Shown here: positions 1 to 8,304 of the stretch, one piece after another | Numbering within the stretch: position 1 is the first letter of the stretch | Layout: every line of letters begins with the position of its first letter | DNA from: Planctomycetota bacterium | GTDB lineage: Bacteria; Planctomycetota; UBA1135; GCA-002686595 | Reading direction: 5' to 3' | Assembly: GCA_011524785.1 (NCBI GenBank) | Contig: WTJQ01000400.1 | Span: forward strand, 1 to 8,304 | DNA length: 8,304 nt | Notes under the pieces: model-generated | Databases searched by the model: none | What the model saw: the letters and a program-made list of their open reading frames with translations, nothing else | Told to the model about the DNA's origin: nothing | Translations under genes and position numbers: made by a program

Positions 1-1
1 C

Positions 2-838
2 GTCTGGAACCTGACCAAGACCGCGTCCACCTGCGGCGAGTGCAGCCGCGGCTGCGCCACGACGGTCGAGGTCCTGCGCGGCGGGGACGTGAAGCGCATC
101 CGGCCCCGCCACGACGAGGCGGTCAACGGCTGGTGGATGTGCGACACCGGGCGCTTCGCCCTCGAGCCGCTGAACCAGCCCGAGCGCCTGCAGGGCGGCC
201 GCGTCCGCTCCGGCAGCGGGGTCGGCACCGAGCCCGTCGCGAACGAGGACGCCCTCGAGATCGCCCGCGACATGCTGCTCACCCACGAGCGTGCGCTGCT
301 GGTGGCCTCTCCCTGGCTGACCGTCGAGGAGGGCGCACAGCTCGTCGCCCTGGGCAAGCGCCTCGGCGCTCGCCCGGTCCTCGTGTCGCCCGCCGACAAC
401 GGCCTGGGCGACGATCTGCTCCACACCGGCGATCCCTGCCCGAACCGGAAGGGGCTCACGGACCTGGGCCTGGACGCCCTCCCCGCCGAGGAGGTCGCGA
501 CGCTGGCCGCCGAGCACGACGCCGTGGTCCTGGTCGGCGAGCGCGTGGCCGAGCTGGTCGGGCTCGACGCCGTCACCGCGCTCCCCACCTCCATGCGGGT
601 GGTGCTGCTCGACACGGTCCTGGTCGATCACCCGACCGTGGACCTCGCGATCGGCGTGGCCAACTGCGTCGAGCGGGCCGGCCACTGGGTCAACCAGTCG
701 GGCGAGCGTCGCTCGATCCTGCCCGCCCGCCAGGCGCCCCAGGGCACCTGGTCCCCCGAGCGCCTGCTCGGCGGCCTGCTCGAGCTGCTCGGGACCTCGA
801 CCGAGGCCGCTGGCGGCAAGACCGAGGTGCACTCCTGA
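2..838 (+). CDS. nuoG: NADH-quinone oxidoreductase subunit G, C-terminal part (5' end outside window)
   Basis: Peripheral-arm Fe-S subunit that relays electrons from NADH towards quinone. The reading frame is open from base 2, giving 278 visible residues; the N-terminal [2Fe-2S]/[4Fe-4S] ferredoxin-like part lies upstream of the window. Near the left edge is a Cys motif CGECSRGC (visible residues 11-18) with a fourth Cys at 47 in WWMCDTGRF. This is the Cx2Cx3C...C pattern that binds the extra N7 cluster in E. coli and Thermus NuoG. The remainder resembles a reduced molybdopterin-oxidoreductase-like domain: alternating beta/alpha segments, a PNRKG stretch at 147-151, and the closing GHWVNQSGERR at 227-237, the counterpart of the family's VN-x-GR motif. 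Only about 230 residues follow the last Cys, against about 640 in E. coli (908 aa), so this is a short-form NuoG. The stop codon overlaps the nuoH start (TGATG). An internal GTG at 89 is not a start, because it would remove the N7 cysteines. Confidence 0.92.
   Translation, partial: VWNLTKTASTCGECSRGCATTVEVLRGGDVKRIRPRHDEAVNGWWMCDTGRFALEPLNQPERLQGGRVRSGSGVGTEPVANEDALEIARDMLLTHERALLVASPWLTVEEGAQLVALGKRLGARPVLVSPADNGLGDDLLHTGDPCPNRKGLTDLGLDALPAEEVATLAAEHDAVVLVGERVAELVGLDAVTALPTSMRVVLLDTVLVDHPTVDLAIGVANCVERAGHWVNQSGERRSILPARQAPQGTWSPERLLGGLLELLGTSTEAAGGKTEVHS
824..829 (+). promoter_or_regulatory. Shine-Dalgarno sequence of nuoH
   Basis: GAGGTG lies inside the last codons of nuoG, 8 nt before the nuoH ATG. 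It supports the start at 838 and translational coupling to nuoG. Confidence 0.6.
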
Positions 839-1857
839 TGGCGTTCCTCACCCTGCTCCTCAAGGCGAGCCTCATCTACGGGGGCCTGCTCGGCACGGCG
901 GCCCTGATGACCCTCGCCGAGCGCAAGGTCTCCGCGTGGATGCAGCTGCGGGTCGGTCCCAACCGGGTCGGTCCCGGCGGCCTCCTGCAGCCGCTGGCCG
1001 ACGGCGTGAAGTTCATCCTCAAGGAGGAGGTCACCCCGGACGGCGCCAACATGTGGATCTTCCGCCTGGCGCCGATGCTGGCGGCGATCCCGGCGATGAT
1101 GACCGTCGCGGTGGTGCCCTTCGCGGGCCAGGTCGAGCTGTTCGGCCTGGACTTCGGGAACCTGTCCGTCACCGACCTCGACATCGGCCTGCTGTTCATC
1201 CTCGCGCTGTCGGGCCTCTCGGTCTACGGCGTGATCCTCGGCGGCTGGGCCTCGAACTCGAAGTACTCGCTCCTGGGCGGGCTGCGCGCCTCGGCCCAGA
1301 TGGTCAGCTACGAGCTCTCGCTGATCATGACCGCCCTCGCCGTGGTCGCCCTCACCGGCGCCATGGACCTGCGCGAGATCGTGGCCGCCCAGGCGGGGAG
1401 CATCTTCAACTGGAACGTGTTCACCCCGGTCGTCGGCCAGGTGGGACTCGTCCTGTTCGTGATCGCGACCTTCGCGGAGACCAACCGCCACCCCTTCGAC
1501 TTCGCGGAGTGCGAGCCGGAGCTGGTCGGCGGCTTCCACACCGAGTACTCGTCGATGAAGTTCGCCCTGTTCTTCCTGGGCGAGTACTGCGCGATGACGG
1601 TGATGGCCTGCCTCACCACGGTCCTCTTCCTCGGCGGCTACCAGGTGCCGTTCTGGGAGGACGCCCCCTGGTTCGTCCAGCTGGGCGCCTTCGGGGCCAA
1701 GGTCGGCTTCTTCCTGTTCCTGTTCATCTGGGTGCGCTGGACGCTCCCGCGCTTCCGCTACGACCAGCTCATGAACCTGGGCTGGAAGGTCTTCCTCCCG
1801 GTGGCCCTCGCCAACCTCCTCGTCGTGGGCGCCCTGATCGCCCTCGGCTGGGCCTGA
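838..1857 (+). CDS. nuoH: NADH-quinone oxidoreductase subunit H (membrane, quinone-site subunit)
   Basis: Integral membrane subunit that links the peripheral and membrane arms and forms much of the quinone-binding chamber and the first proton path. The protein is 339 aa, close to the family's usual 320-350, with about eight hydrophobic segments. Diagnostic motifs are [20 protein letters not shown] (26-45), [10 protein letters not shown] (49-58), [20 protein letters not shown] beginning near 135, and [10 protein letters not shown] (213-222) followed by three spaced acidic residues, E224, E226 and E228. HTEYSS and [17 protein letters not shown] come later. The ATG at 838 overlaps the nuoG stop and has a good ribosome site. 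The frame is open upstream to about base 40, but that part is out-of-frame nuoG and has no NuoH similarity. In the quinone loop the common PEAESE-type sequence reads AECEPE, with all three Glu kept. Identification is secure. Confidence 0.98.
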   Translation: MAFLTLLLKASLIYGGLLGTAALMTLAERKVSAWMQLRVGPNRVGPGGLLQPLADGVKFILKEEVTPDGANMWIFRLAPMLAAIPAMMTVAVVPFAGQVELFGLDFGNLSVTDLDIGLLFILALSGLSVYGVILGGWASNSKYSLLGGLRASAQMVSYELSLIMTALAVVALTGAMDLREIVAAQAGSIFNWNVFTPVVGQVGLVLFVIATFAETNRHPFDFAECEPELVGGFHTEYSSMKFALFFLGEYCAMTVMACLTTVLFLGGYQVPFWEDAPWFVQLGAFGAKVGFFLFLFIWVRWTLPRFRYDQLMNLGWKVFLPVALANLLVVGALIALGWA

Positions 1858-1879
1858 GCCTGCTCCTGCCCCTCCCCCC

Positions 1880-2392
1880 ATGGTCGTCGTCCAACGCCGC
1901 AAGCTCACCCTCGCCGAGCGCCTCTACCTCCCGGAGGTGTTCCGCGGGCTCGCGATCACGTTCCGCAAGATGTTCCAGCCCCGCGTCACGCGGCAGTACC
2001 CCGAGGAGGGACTGCCCAAGACCGAGGTGACCCGCGGCCAGCCGCGGCTCGTCGTCAAGGACGACGGCAACATCGCCTGCGTCTCCTGCGGCCTGTGCGA
2101 GGCCGCCTGCCCGGCCTACGCGATCACCATCGACGGCCAGGAGACCGACCGCTTCATCGAGCGCGAGCCCGAGCGCTTCGACATCGACATGCTGCGCTGC
2201 ATCCTGTGCGGCTTCTGCGAGGAGGCCTGCCCCAAGGACGCGATCTTCATGAGCGACGAGCTGGAGCTGGCCGACTACTCGCGCCGCGCGCTCGTCTACG
2301 ACATGGACAAGCTCAAGCGCCCGGCCAGCGACATGCGCGCGCGCATGGACTACGTGAAGCGGATCAACGGCCGCTGGGGGGTCGAGGCCTGA
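1880..2392 (+). CDS. nuoI: NADH-quinone oxidoreductase subunit I (2x[4Fe-4S])
   Basis: Peripheral-arm ferredoxin-like subunit holding clusters N6a and N6b, which pass electrons to N2 and then quinone. It has 170 aa, near the usual 160-180. Two complete 4Fe-4S motifs are visible: CVSCGLCEAACP (C67, C70, C73, C77) and CILCGFCEEACP (C107, C110, C113, C117). The N-terminal stretch RLYLPEVFRGLAITFRKMF (14-32) is the family's amphipathic, membrane-facing helix region, followed by the RQYPEE segment. The start is the only convincing ATG: the next Met (31) would delete that helix. It follows nuoH after 22 nt of C-rich sequence with no purine-rich ribosome site, which is unusual in this operon. The stop overlaps the nuoJ start (TGATG). 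Confidence 0.97.
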   Translation: MVVVQRRKLTLAERLYLPEVFRGLAITFRKMFQPRVTRQYPEEGLPKTEVTRGQPRLVVKDDGNIACVSCGLCEAACPAYAITIDGQETDRFIEREPERFDIDMLRCILCGFCEEACPKDAIFMSDELELADYSRRALVYDMDKLKRPASDMRARMDYVKRINGRWGVEA

Positions 2393-2958
2393 TGGTCGAC
2401 CTCCTCTTCTACGTGGCGGCCCTGCTCAGCGTGCTCTGCGCGCTCGGCGTGGTGATCTCCGAGAACCCGGTCCAGAGCGTGCTGATGCTGCTGGGCAGCT
2501 TCCTCGGGATCGCCGTGATCTACCTGCTGGCCGGCTTCCAGTTCCTGGCCGCGATCCAGGTGCTGGTCTACGGCGGGGCGATCATGGTCCTCTTCCTCTT
2601 CGTGGTCATGCTGCTCAACCTCGGCGACCCCGAGGTCCAGGCCGACGAGCCGCTCTTCCACGGACGCGGTCGCGTGACCGGAGGCCTGGGGGTCGCCCTC
2701 GCAGCCCTCGCGGTCCTGCTCACCGCCTCGCGCGGCACCGCCCTCGCCCCCGTCGAGACGTACCTCTGGCCCGAGGGCGGCCTCGACCCCCTCCTGGGCA
2801 TGGCCGAGGCCATGTTCGGGCGCTACGTGCTGCCCTTCGAGGCGGCCTCGGTCCTGCTGCTCGCCACGGCCGTGGGCGTGATGGCCCTCGCCAAGCGTCA
2901 GCGGACCAAGCGCGCCATCGCCCCGGCGCCCCTGGAGTCGAAGGAGGCCGCGGCATGA
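2392..2958 (+). CDS. nuoJ: NADH-quinone oxidoreductase subunit J
   Basis: Small membrane-arm subunit next to NuoH, NuoK and NuoA; its third helix takes part in coupling quinone reduction to proton movement. It has 188 aa and five hydrophobic segments, roughly at 5-22, 28-47, 52-76, 98-112 and 147-166. Family hallmarks are SENPVQSVLMLL (23-34), FLAAIQVLVYGGAIMVLFLF (51-70), VVMLLNLGDPE just after, and RYVLPFEAASVLLL (144-157) leading to the LAKR basic end. Gln56 stands where E. coli NuoJ has Glu in ALEIIVYAGA, and Gly61 replaces the common Ala; both look like tolerated variation. The ATG at 2392 shares a base with the nuoI stop, with GAGG 4 nt upstream, so translation is probably coupled. The frame is open well upstream but overlaps nuoI out of frame, so a longer start is unlikely. 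The C-terminus overlaps nuoK by 4 nt. Confidence 0.96.
   Translation: MVDLLFYVAALLSVLCALGVVISENPVQSVLMLLGSFLGIAVIYLLAGFQFLAAIQVLVYGGAIMVLFLFVVMLLNLGDPEVQADEPLFHGRGRVTGGLGVALAALAVLLTASRGTALAPVETYLWPEGGLDPLLGMAEAMFGRYVLPFEAASVLLLATAVGVMALAKRQRTKRAIAPAPLESKEAAA
2941..2947 (+). promoter_or_regulatory. Shine-Dalgarno sequence of nuoK
   Basis: AAGGAGG, a near-perfect anti-16S match, sits 7 nt before the nuoK ATG within the last codons of nuoJ. It is one of the two strongest ribosome sites in the window and fixes the nuoK start at 2955. Confidence 0.8.
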
Positions 2959-3278
2959 GCGTCCCCACCGAGCAGCTGCTCGTCCTCTCGGCCCTCCTCT
3001 TCTCGATCGGCGTCGCGGGCTTCTTCGTCCGCCGCAACGTGATCGTCGTGCTCATGAGCATCGAGCTGATGCTCAACGCGGCCAACCTCGCCTTCCTCGC
3101 CGGCGCCCGGCACCACGCCAGCCTGGCTGGCGAGTGGCAGGCCGAGGGCCCGGTCATGGTGACCTTCGTGATCGCGGTCGCTGCCGTGGAGGCTGCCGTC
3201 GGCCTCGCCCTCGTCATCGCGTACTACCGCCGCAAGCGGACCGTCTCGCTCGACCAGCTCACCCCCACCCTGGACTGA
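2955..3278 (+). CDS. nuoK: NADH-quinone oxidoreductase subunit K
   Basis: Small membrane-arm subunit (MrpC/ND4L family) that carries part of the proton path between NuoH/J and NuoN. It has 107 aa, close to the family's 100-ish length, with three hydrophobic helices, roughly at 7-25, 29-50 and 66-90. The two buried glutamates needed for pumping in E. coli (E36 and E72) have clear counterparts: E37 in MSIELMLNAANL and E79 in AVAAVEAAVGLAL. The C-terminus is short and basic (YYRRKR), then polar. The start is set by AAGGAGG 7 nt upstream and by an ATGA overlap with nuoJ. The nuoL GTG follows 3 nt after the stop. No anomalies seen. Confidence 0.97.
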   Translation: MSVPTEQLLVLSALLFSIGVAGFFVRRNVIVVLMSIELMLNAANLAFLAGARHHASLAGEWQAEGPVMVTFVIAVAAVEAAVGLALVIAYYRRKRTVSLDQLTPTLD

Positions 3279-3281
3279 CCC

Positions 3282-5252
<1,971 letters not shown>

Positions 5253-5256
5253 GCCC

Positions 5257-6801
5257 ATGCCCCTCCTGACCCTGATCACCTTCGTGCCCCTGCTCGGGGC
5301 CGTGCTGCTGGCCCTCGCGCCGCTGAAGGACGACCGGGCCCTGCGGCTCGGCGCCCTCGGCGTCACGCTCGTCAATGCAGTCCTGGGCCTCCTCGTCTGG
5401 CAGGGCTTCGACCCCGCGGAGGCCGGCCTCCAGCTGGTCGAGAGCACTCCCTGGTTCGAGCTGCCCGGCGCGATCGCCGTCAACTACTCGCTCGGCGTCG
5501 ACGGCATCTCGATCCTGATGGTCGCCCTGACGGCGTTCCTCATGCCCGTCGTCGCCCTCTCCGCGAGCGGCCACGTGAAGCAGCGCGTGCGCGAGTTCGT
5601 CGTGTGGCTGCTGGTGATGGAGACCGGGATGATGGGCGTCTTCCTGGCCAGCGACCTGGTGCTGTTCTACTTCTTCTGGGAGATCAGCCTCGTCCCGCTG
5701 TACTTCATGCTCGGGATCTGGGGCGGCAGCCGCCGCCTCTACGCCACCGTCAAGTTCTTCCTCTACACGCTCGCCGGCTCGCTGGTGATGCTGGTCGCAG
5801 CCATCGCGCTGACCTACCAGGCAGGGACGACCGACCTCGCGCGCCTGACCGAGTGGGCGGGCATGCAGGACCTGACGATGCAGGGCTGGCTGTTCGCGGC
5901 CTTCGCGCTGGCGTTCGCCATCAAGGTGCCGGTGCTTCCGTTCCACACCTGGCTGCCGGACGCGCACACCGAGGCCCCGACCTCGGGCTCGGTGATCCTC
6001 GCCGGCGTCCTGCTCAAGATGGGCACCTACGGCTTGCTGCGGTTCGGGATCGCGATGTTCCCCATGGCCGCCGTCGAGGCCGCCCCGCTGTTCATGGTCC
6101 TGGGAGCCGTCGGGATCGTCTACGGCGCCTTCCTCGCCATGGCGCAGACCGACGTGAAGCGCCTGGTGGCGTGCTCGTCGGTGAGCCACCTGGGCTACGT
6201 GGTCCTCGGCATGTTCGCCCTGACGACCGCTGGCCTGCGCGGCTCGGTCCTGCAGATGGTCAACCACGGCCTCTCGACCGGCCTGCTCTTCCTGCTGATC
6301 GGGATGATCTACGAGCGCCGGCACTCCCGGGAGCTCGACGCCTACGGCGGGATCGCCAAGGTCATGCCGACCTTCGCCTTCTTCTTCGTCTTCTCCGTGC
6401 TCTCGAGCGTTGGCCTCCCCGGCCTCAACGGCTTCGTGGGCGAGTGGATGATCCTGCTGGGCTCCTTCGAGGCCAGCCCGACCCTCGCGGCGATCGCCGT
6501 CACCGGCGTGATCTTCGGCGCGGTCTACCTGCTCCGGGCCACGCGCCTGATGCTGTTCGGTCCGGTCACCCACGAGGAGAACGAGCGCCTCCCCGACCTC
6601 GATGCGCGCGAGATCGGTCTGCTCGCGCCCCTGTGCCTCCTGTGCGTGGTGATGGGCGTCATGCCCGGCCCGTTCGTGGAGCGCACGGCTCCGGCCCTCG
6701 ACCGCGTCGAGGCGCGGATCCAGTCGGCGCGTGAGCAGCTCGAGCTCGCCGCCACCCTGCACGACGCCCCGGCCGTGGCCGGGGAGGAGCGCACGCGATG
6801 A
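5257..6801 (+). CDS. nuoM: NADH-quinone oxidoreductase subunit M (antiporter-like proton channel)
   Basis: Middle antiporter-like subunit of the membrane arm, about 14 membrane helices, 514 aa (E. coli 509). The channel residues known from E. coli are all identifiable: E142 in FFWEISLVPLYFMLGIWG, K223 in AIKVPVLPFHTWLPDAH, K254 in LLKMGTYGLLRF, and E396 in NGFVGEWMIL. AQTDVKRLVACSSVSHLGYV (296-315) and VNHGLSTGLLFL (335-346) are further family signatures. The ATG at 5257 lies 4 nt after the nuoL stop. After the last helix (ending near VMGVMPGPF, about 473) is a roughly 40-residue hydrophilic tail rich in Glu, Arg and Ala (LDRVEARIQSAREQLELA and beyond), somewhat longer than in typical NuoM. 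The tail's 3' codons also supply the nuoN ribosome site. The stop overlaps the nuoN start by 4 nt (ATGA). Confidence 0.98.
   Translation: MPLLTLITFVPLLGAVLLALAPLKDDRALRLGALGVTLVNAVLGLLVWQGFDPAEAGLQLVESTPWFELPGAIAVNYSLGVDGISILMVALTAFLMPVVALSASGHVKQRVREFVVWLLVMETGMMGVFLASDLVLFYFFWEISLVPLYFMLGIWGGSRRLYATVKFFLYTLAGSLVMLVAAIALTYQAGTTDLARLTEWAGMQDLTMQGWLFAAFALAFAIKVPVLPFHTWLPDAHTEAPTSGSVILAGVLLKMGTYGLLRFGIAMFPMAAVEAAPLFMVLGAVGIVYGAFLAMAQTDVKRLVACSSVSHLGYVVLGMFALTTAGLRGSVLQMVNHGLSTGLLFLLIGMIYERRHSRELDAYGGIAKVMPTFAFFFVFSVLSSVGLPGLNGFVGEWMILLGSFEASPTLAAIAVTGVIFGAVYLLRATRLMLFGPVTHEENERLPDLDAREIGLLAPLCLLCVVMGVMPGPFVERTAPALDRVEARIQSAREQLELAATLHDAPAVAGEERTR
6783..6789 (+). promoter_or_regulatory. Shine-Dalgarno sequence of nuoN
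   Basis: GGAGGAG, 8 nt before the nuoN ATG, inside the final codons of nuoM. It is a strong site that fixes the nuoN start at 6798. Confidence 0.75.
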
Positions 6802-8261
6802 ACCCCGAGATCCTCAACGAGCTCTACGCCGGCGCCGGCGCGGCCCTCGCCCCGCTCCTGTGGCTGGCGGCGGGCCTCTCCGCCGTCCTGATCGCCGACG
6901 TCTTCGCCGGCCTCAAGGCCGTCCGCCCGGTGCTGGTGCCGCTGACGCTCGGCGGCGCGGCGTGGAGCGCCGGCGCCCTGATCTCCGACCCCGCCGGCGC
7001 GGTGCTGGGAGGGTCGTTCCTCGCCGACGCCCGCACGGGCGCCTTCGCGCTGGTGTTCCTCGCCTCCGCGGCCCTCGCCTGGGCCCAGGCGCGGCGCTAC
7101 TACACGGAGGAGGCTCCCTTCCTCGGGGAGCACGACGCCCTGCTGCTCACCGCGCCCATGGGCATGATCCTGATGGCGGGAGCGCAGGACCTCATCCTGT
7201 TCTTCGTGGGCCTCGAGCTGCTGAGCATCCCGCTCTACTGCCTCTCGGCCTTCCGCCGCGCGCGGACCGAGTCCGTCGAGGCCGGGCTGCGCTACTTCGT
7301 GCTCGGCGCCTTCGGCGTGGCCCTCTTCCTGATGGGAGCGGCCCTGCTCTACACGCTCACCGGCAGCGTGAGCCTCGAGGGCCTCGCGGCCGCGAAGGAG
7401 CTCCTCGCCTCCCCCATGGGCGCGACGGGCCTTGCGCTCCTGCTGGCCAGCCTCTTCTTCAAGGCGGGCGTCGCCCCCTTCCACCTCTGGGTCCCCGACG
7501 TCTACCAGGGCGCCCCGACCCCGATCGCCAGCCTGATGGCGACCGGCACGAAGGCGGCGGCCTTCGCCTTCCTGCTGCGCCTCGTCCCCGCCCTGCCCGC
7601 GGAGGCCGGCGTGGGACTCGGCCTCGTGGCCGTGGTGACCATGGCCATCGGCAACCTGGGCGCCCTCGGGCAGACCGACCTCAAGCGCCTGTTCGCCTGG
7701 TCCGGCGTGGCCCACGCGGGGACGCTCCTGCTGGTGATCGCCGGGGCCGTCGCCGCCGGGGGCACCGACCACCAGGAGGCCGTGCGCAACGCCGCCTTCT
7801 CGGCCACGCTGCTCTACGTGGCGGCCTACGCCTTCTCGGCCGGCGGCGCCCTGGGCCTCGTCGCCTGGATGGAGGCCGACGGCGAGGAGTACCGCTCCCT
7901 GTCGCGCTGGCAGGGGCTGGGCACCGTGCGCCCGGGCGTCGCCGCTGGGATGACCCTGTTCGCGCTGAGCCTCGGAGGGATCCCCGCCACCGGGGGCTTC
8001 CTCGGGAAGTGGCTGGCCTTCTCGACCGCGGTGCGTGCGGAGCTCGTGCCGCTCGCGGTCCTGGGCGCCCTGACCAGCGTCGTCGCCCTCGGCTACTACC
8101 TGCGGATCGTGGTCGATCTCTGGATGCGTCCCCGCCCCGAGGACGCGGCCGCCCCCTCGGCCGAGCGCCCGCTGGCCGCCTTCGCGGCGGGCTTCTCAGC
8201 CGCCATGGTGCTCGCCCTCGGCGTGGCCCCCGGGCTGCTCCTGGGGCGCCTGATCGGCTGA
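6798..8261 (+). CDS. nuoN: NADH-quinone oxidoreductase subunit N (antiporter-like proton channel)
   Basis: Proximal antiporter-like subunit of the membrane arm, between NuoK and NuoM. It has 487 aa, nearly the E. coli length (485), with about 14 hydrophobic helices. Key residues are E140 in FVGLELLSIPLYCLSAF, K222 in FFKAGVAPFHLWVPDVYQGA, K252 in TGTKAAAFAFLLR, the QTDLKRLFAWSGVAHAG segment (292-308, K296), and K404 in GGFLGKWLAF. The helix starting EAGLRYFVLGAF has Arg165 where E. coli and many homologues have Lys. The C-terminal region carries the usual last helices with a polar Pro/Asp/Glu-rich linker at about 444-456. The ATG overlaps the nuoM stop (ATGA) and has a strong ribosome site. 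This is the last gene of the canonical nuo order, and no further gene starts in the remaining 43 bases. Confidence 0.98.
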   Translation: MNPEILNELYAGAGAALAPLLWLAAGLSAVLIADVFAGLKAVRPVLVPLTLGGAAWSAGALISDPAGAVLGGSFLADARTGAFALVFLASAALAWAQARRYYTEEAPFLGEHDALLLTAPMGMILMAGAQDLILFFVGLELLSIPLYCLSAFRRARTESVEAGLRYFVLGAFGVALFLMGAALLYTLTGSVSLEGLAAAKELLASPMGATGLALLLASLFFKAGVAPFHLWVPDVYQGAPTPIASLMATGTKAAAFAFLLRLVPALPAEAGVGLGLVAVVTMAIGNLGALGQTDLKRLFAWSGVAHAGTLLLVIAGAVAAGGTDHQEAVRNAAFSATLLYVAAYAFSAGGALGLVAWMEADGEEYRSLSRWQGLGTVRPGVAAGMTLFALSLGGIPATGGFLGKWLAFSTAVRAELVPLAVLGALTSVVALGYYLRIVVDLWMRPRPEDAAAPSAERPLAAFAAGFSAAMVLALGVAPGLLLGRLIG

Positions 8262-8264
8262 ACC

Positions 8265-8294
8265 GGCCCGCCGCCAGATCGCCGGCGCCGGGCC
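8265..8294 (+). terminator. GC-rich hairpin after nuoN, possible transcription end
   Basis: Inverted repeat starting 4 nt past the nuoN stop. The left arm GGCCCGCCGCC (8265-8275) pairs with the right arm GGCGCCGGGCC (8284-8294) in 10 of 11 positions, with one C-C mismatch and an 8-nt loop. No T-run follows, so it is not a classical intrinsic terminator. It could be a T-less terminator, an mRNA 3'-end stabiliser, or chance in such GC-rich DNA. Confidence 0.35.
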
Positions 8295-8304
8295 TGGACG
8301 CCCT

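Noticed and set aside
40..837. A 5' extension of nuoH, since its frame is open back to base 40
   Set aside because: The extension is out-of-frame nuoG with Arg/Pro-rich nonsense. NuoH family similarity begins at the ATG at 838, which has its own ribosome site.
89..838. A separate small gene starting at the GTG at 89
   Set aside because: The frame continues unbroken to the left edge and the upstream residues contain the N7 cysteines, so it is the tail of nuoG.
628..1908. Minus-strand open frame of 426 codons opposite nuoH
   Set aside because: Charged, repetitive shadow translation; the opposite strand is clearly NuoH.
936..2030. Forward alternative-frame open frames (also 4607-5269 and 5604-6734) inside nuoH, nuoL and nuoM
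   Set aside because: Arg/Pro/Gly-rich +1/+2 frame shadows typical of GC-rich genes, without independent ribosome sites or family similarity.
2095..2391. A 5' extension of nuoJ into nuoI
   Set aside because: It covers the second half of nuoI, including the N6 cluster cysteines, in another frame; NuoJ similarity starts at 2392.

Overview
The window is a contiguous piece of a bacterial nuo operon for respiratory complex I (proton-pumping NADH:quinone oxidoreductase). Genes run on the + strand in the canonical order G(partial)-H-I-J-K-L-M-N. The DNA is very GC-rich, with almost all third codon positions G or C. The organism is therefore a high-GC bacterium that respires through a type I NADH dehydrogenase. 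The short NuoG resembles forms I associate with deltaproteobacterial/Myxococcota-type or other non-enterobacterial lineages. That placement is a guess, because nothing in the window fixes the taxon.

Layout: 2-838 is the C-terminal part of nuoG, cut by the window start. It is followed by nuoH (838-1857), nuoI (1880-2392), nuoJ (2392-2958), nuoK (2955-3278), nuoL (3282-5252, GTG start), nuoM (5257-6801) and nuoN (6798-8261). The final 43 bases hold a GC-rich inverted repeat that may end the transcript. Coding is almost unbroken. Four junctions overlap (TGATG at G/H and I/J, ATGA at J/K and M/N), two have gaps of 3-4 nt, and the longest spacer is 22 nt (H/I). No internal promoter, RNA gene, mobile element, repeat array or CRISPR is visible.

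How the genes work together: NuoG and NuoI carry Fe-S clusters of the peripheral arm and pass electrons towards quinone. NuoH joins the arms and forms much of the quinone site. NuoJ and NuoK form the small-subunit part of the membrane arm. NuoL, NuoM and NuoN are the three antiporter-like proton-pumping subunits. The key ionisable residues I could locate are present in H, K, L, M and N, so the complex looks functional.

I do not find a new biological system here; this is a well-understood core operon. The points most worth a second look are the strongly shortened NuoG that keeps its N7-type cysteines, a regular histidine ladder in a NuoL loop, a Lys-to-Arg change in NuoN, a nuoI leader without a Shine-Dalgarno sequence, and the hairpin after nuoN.
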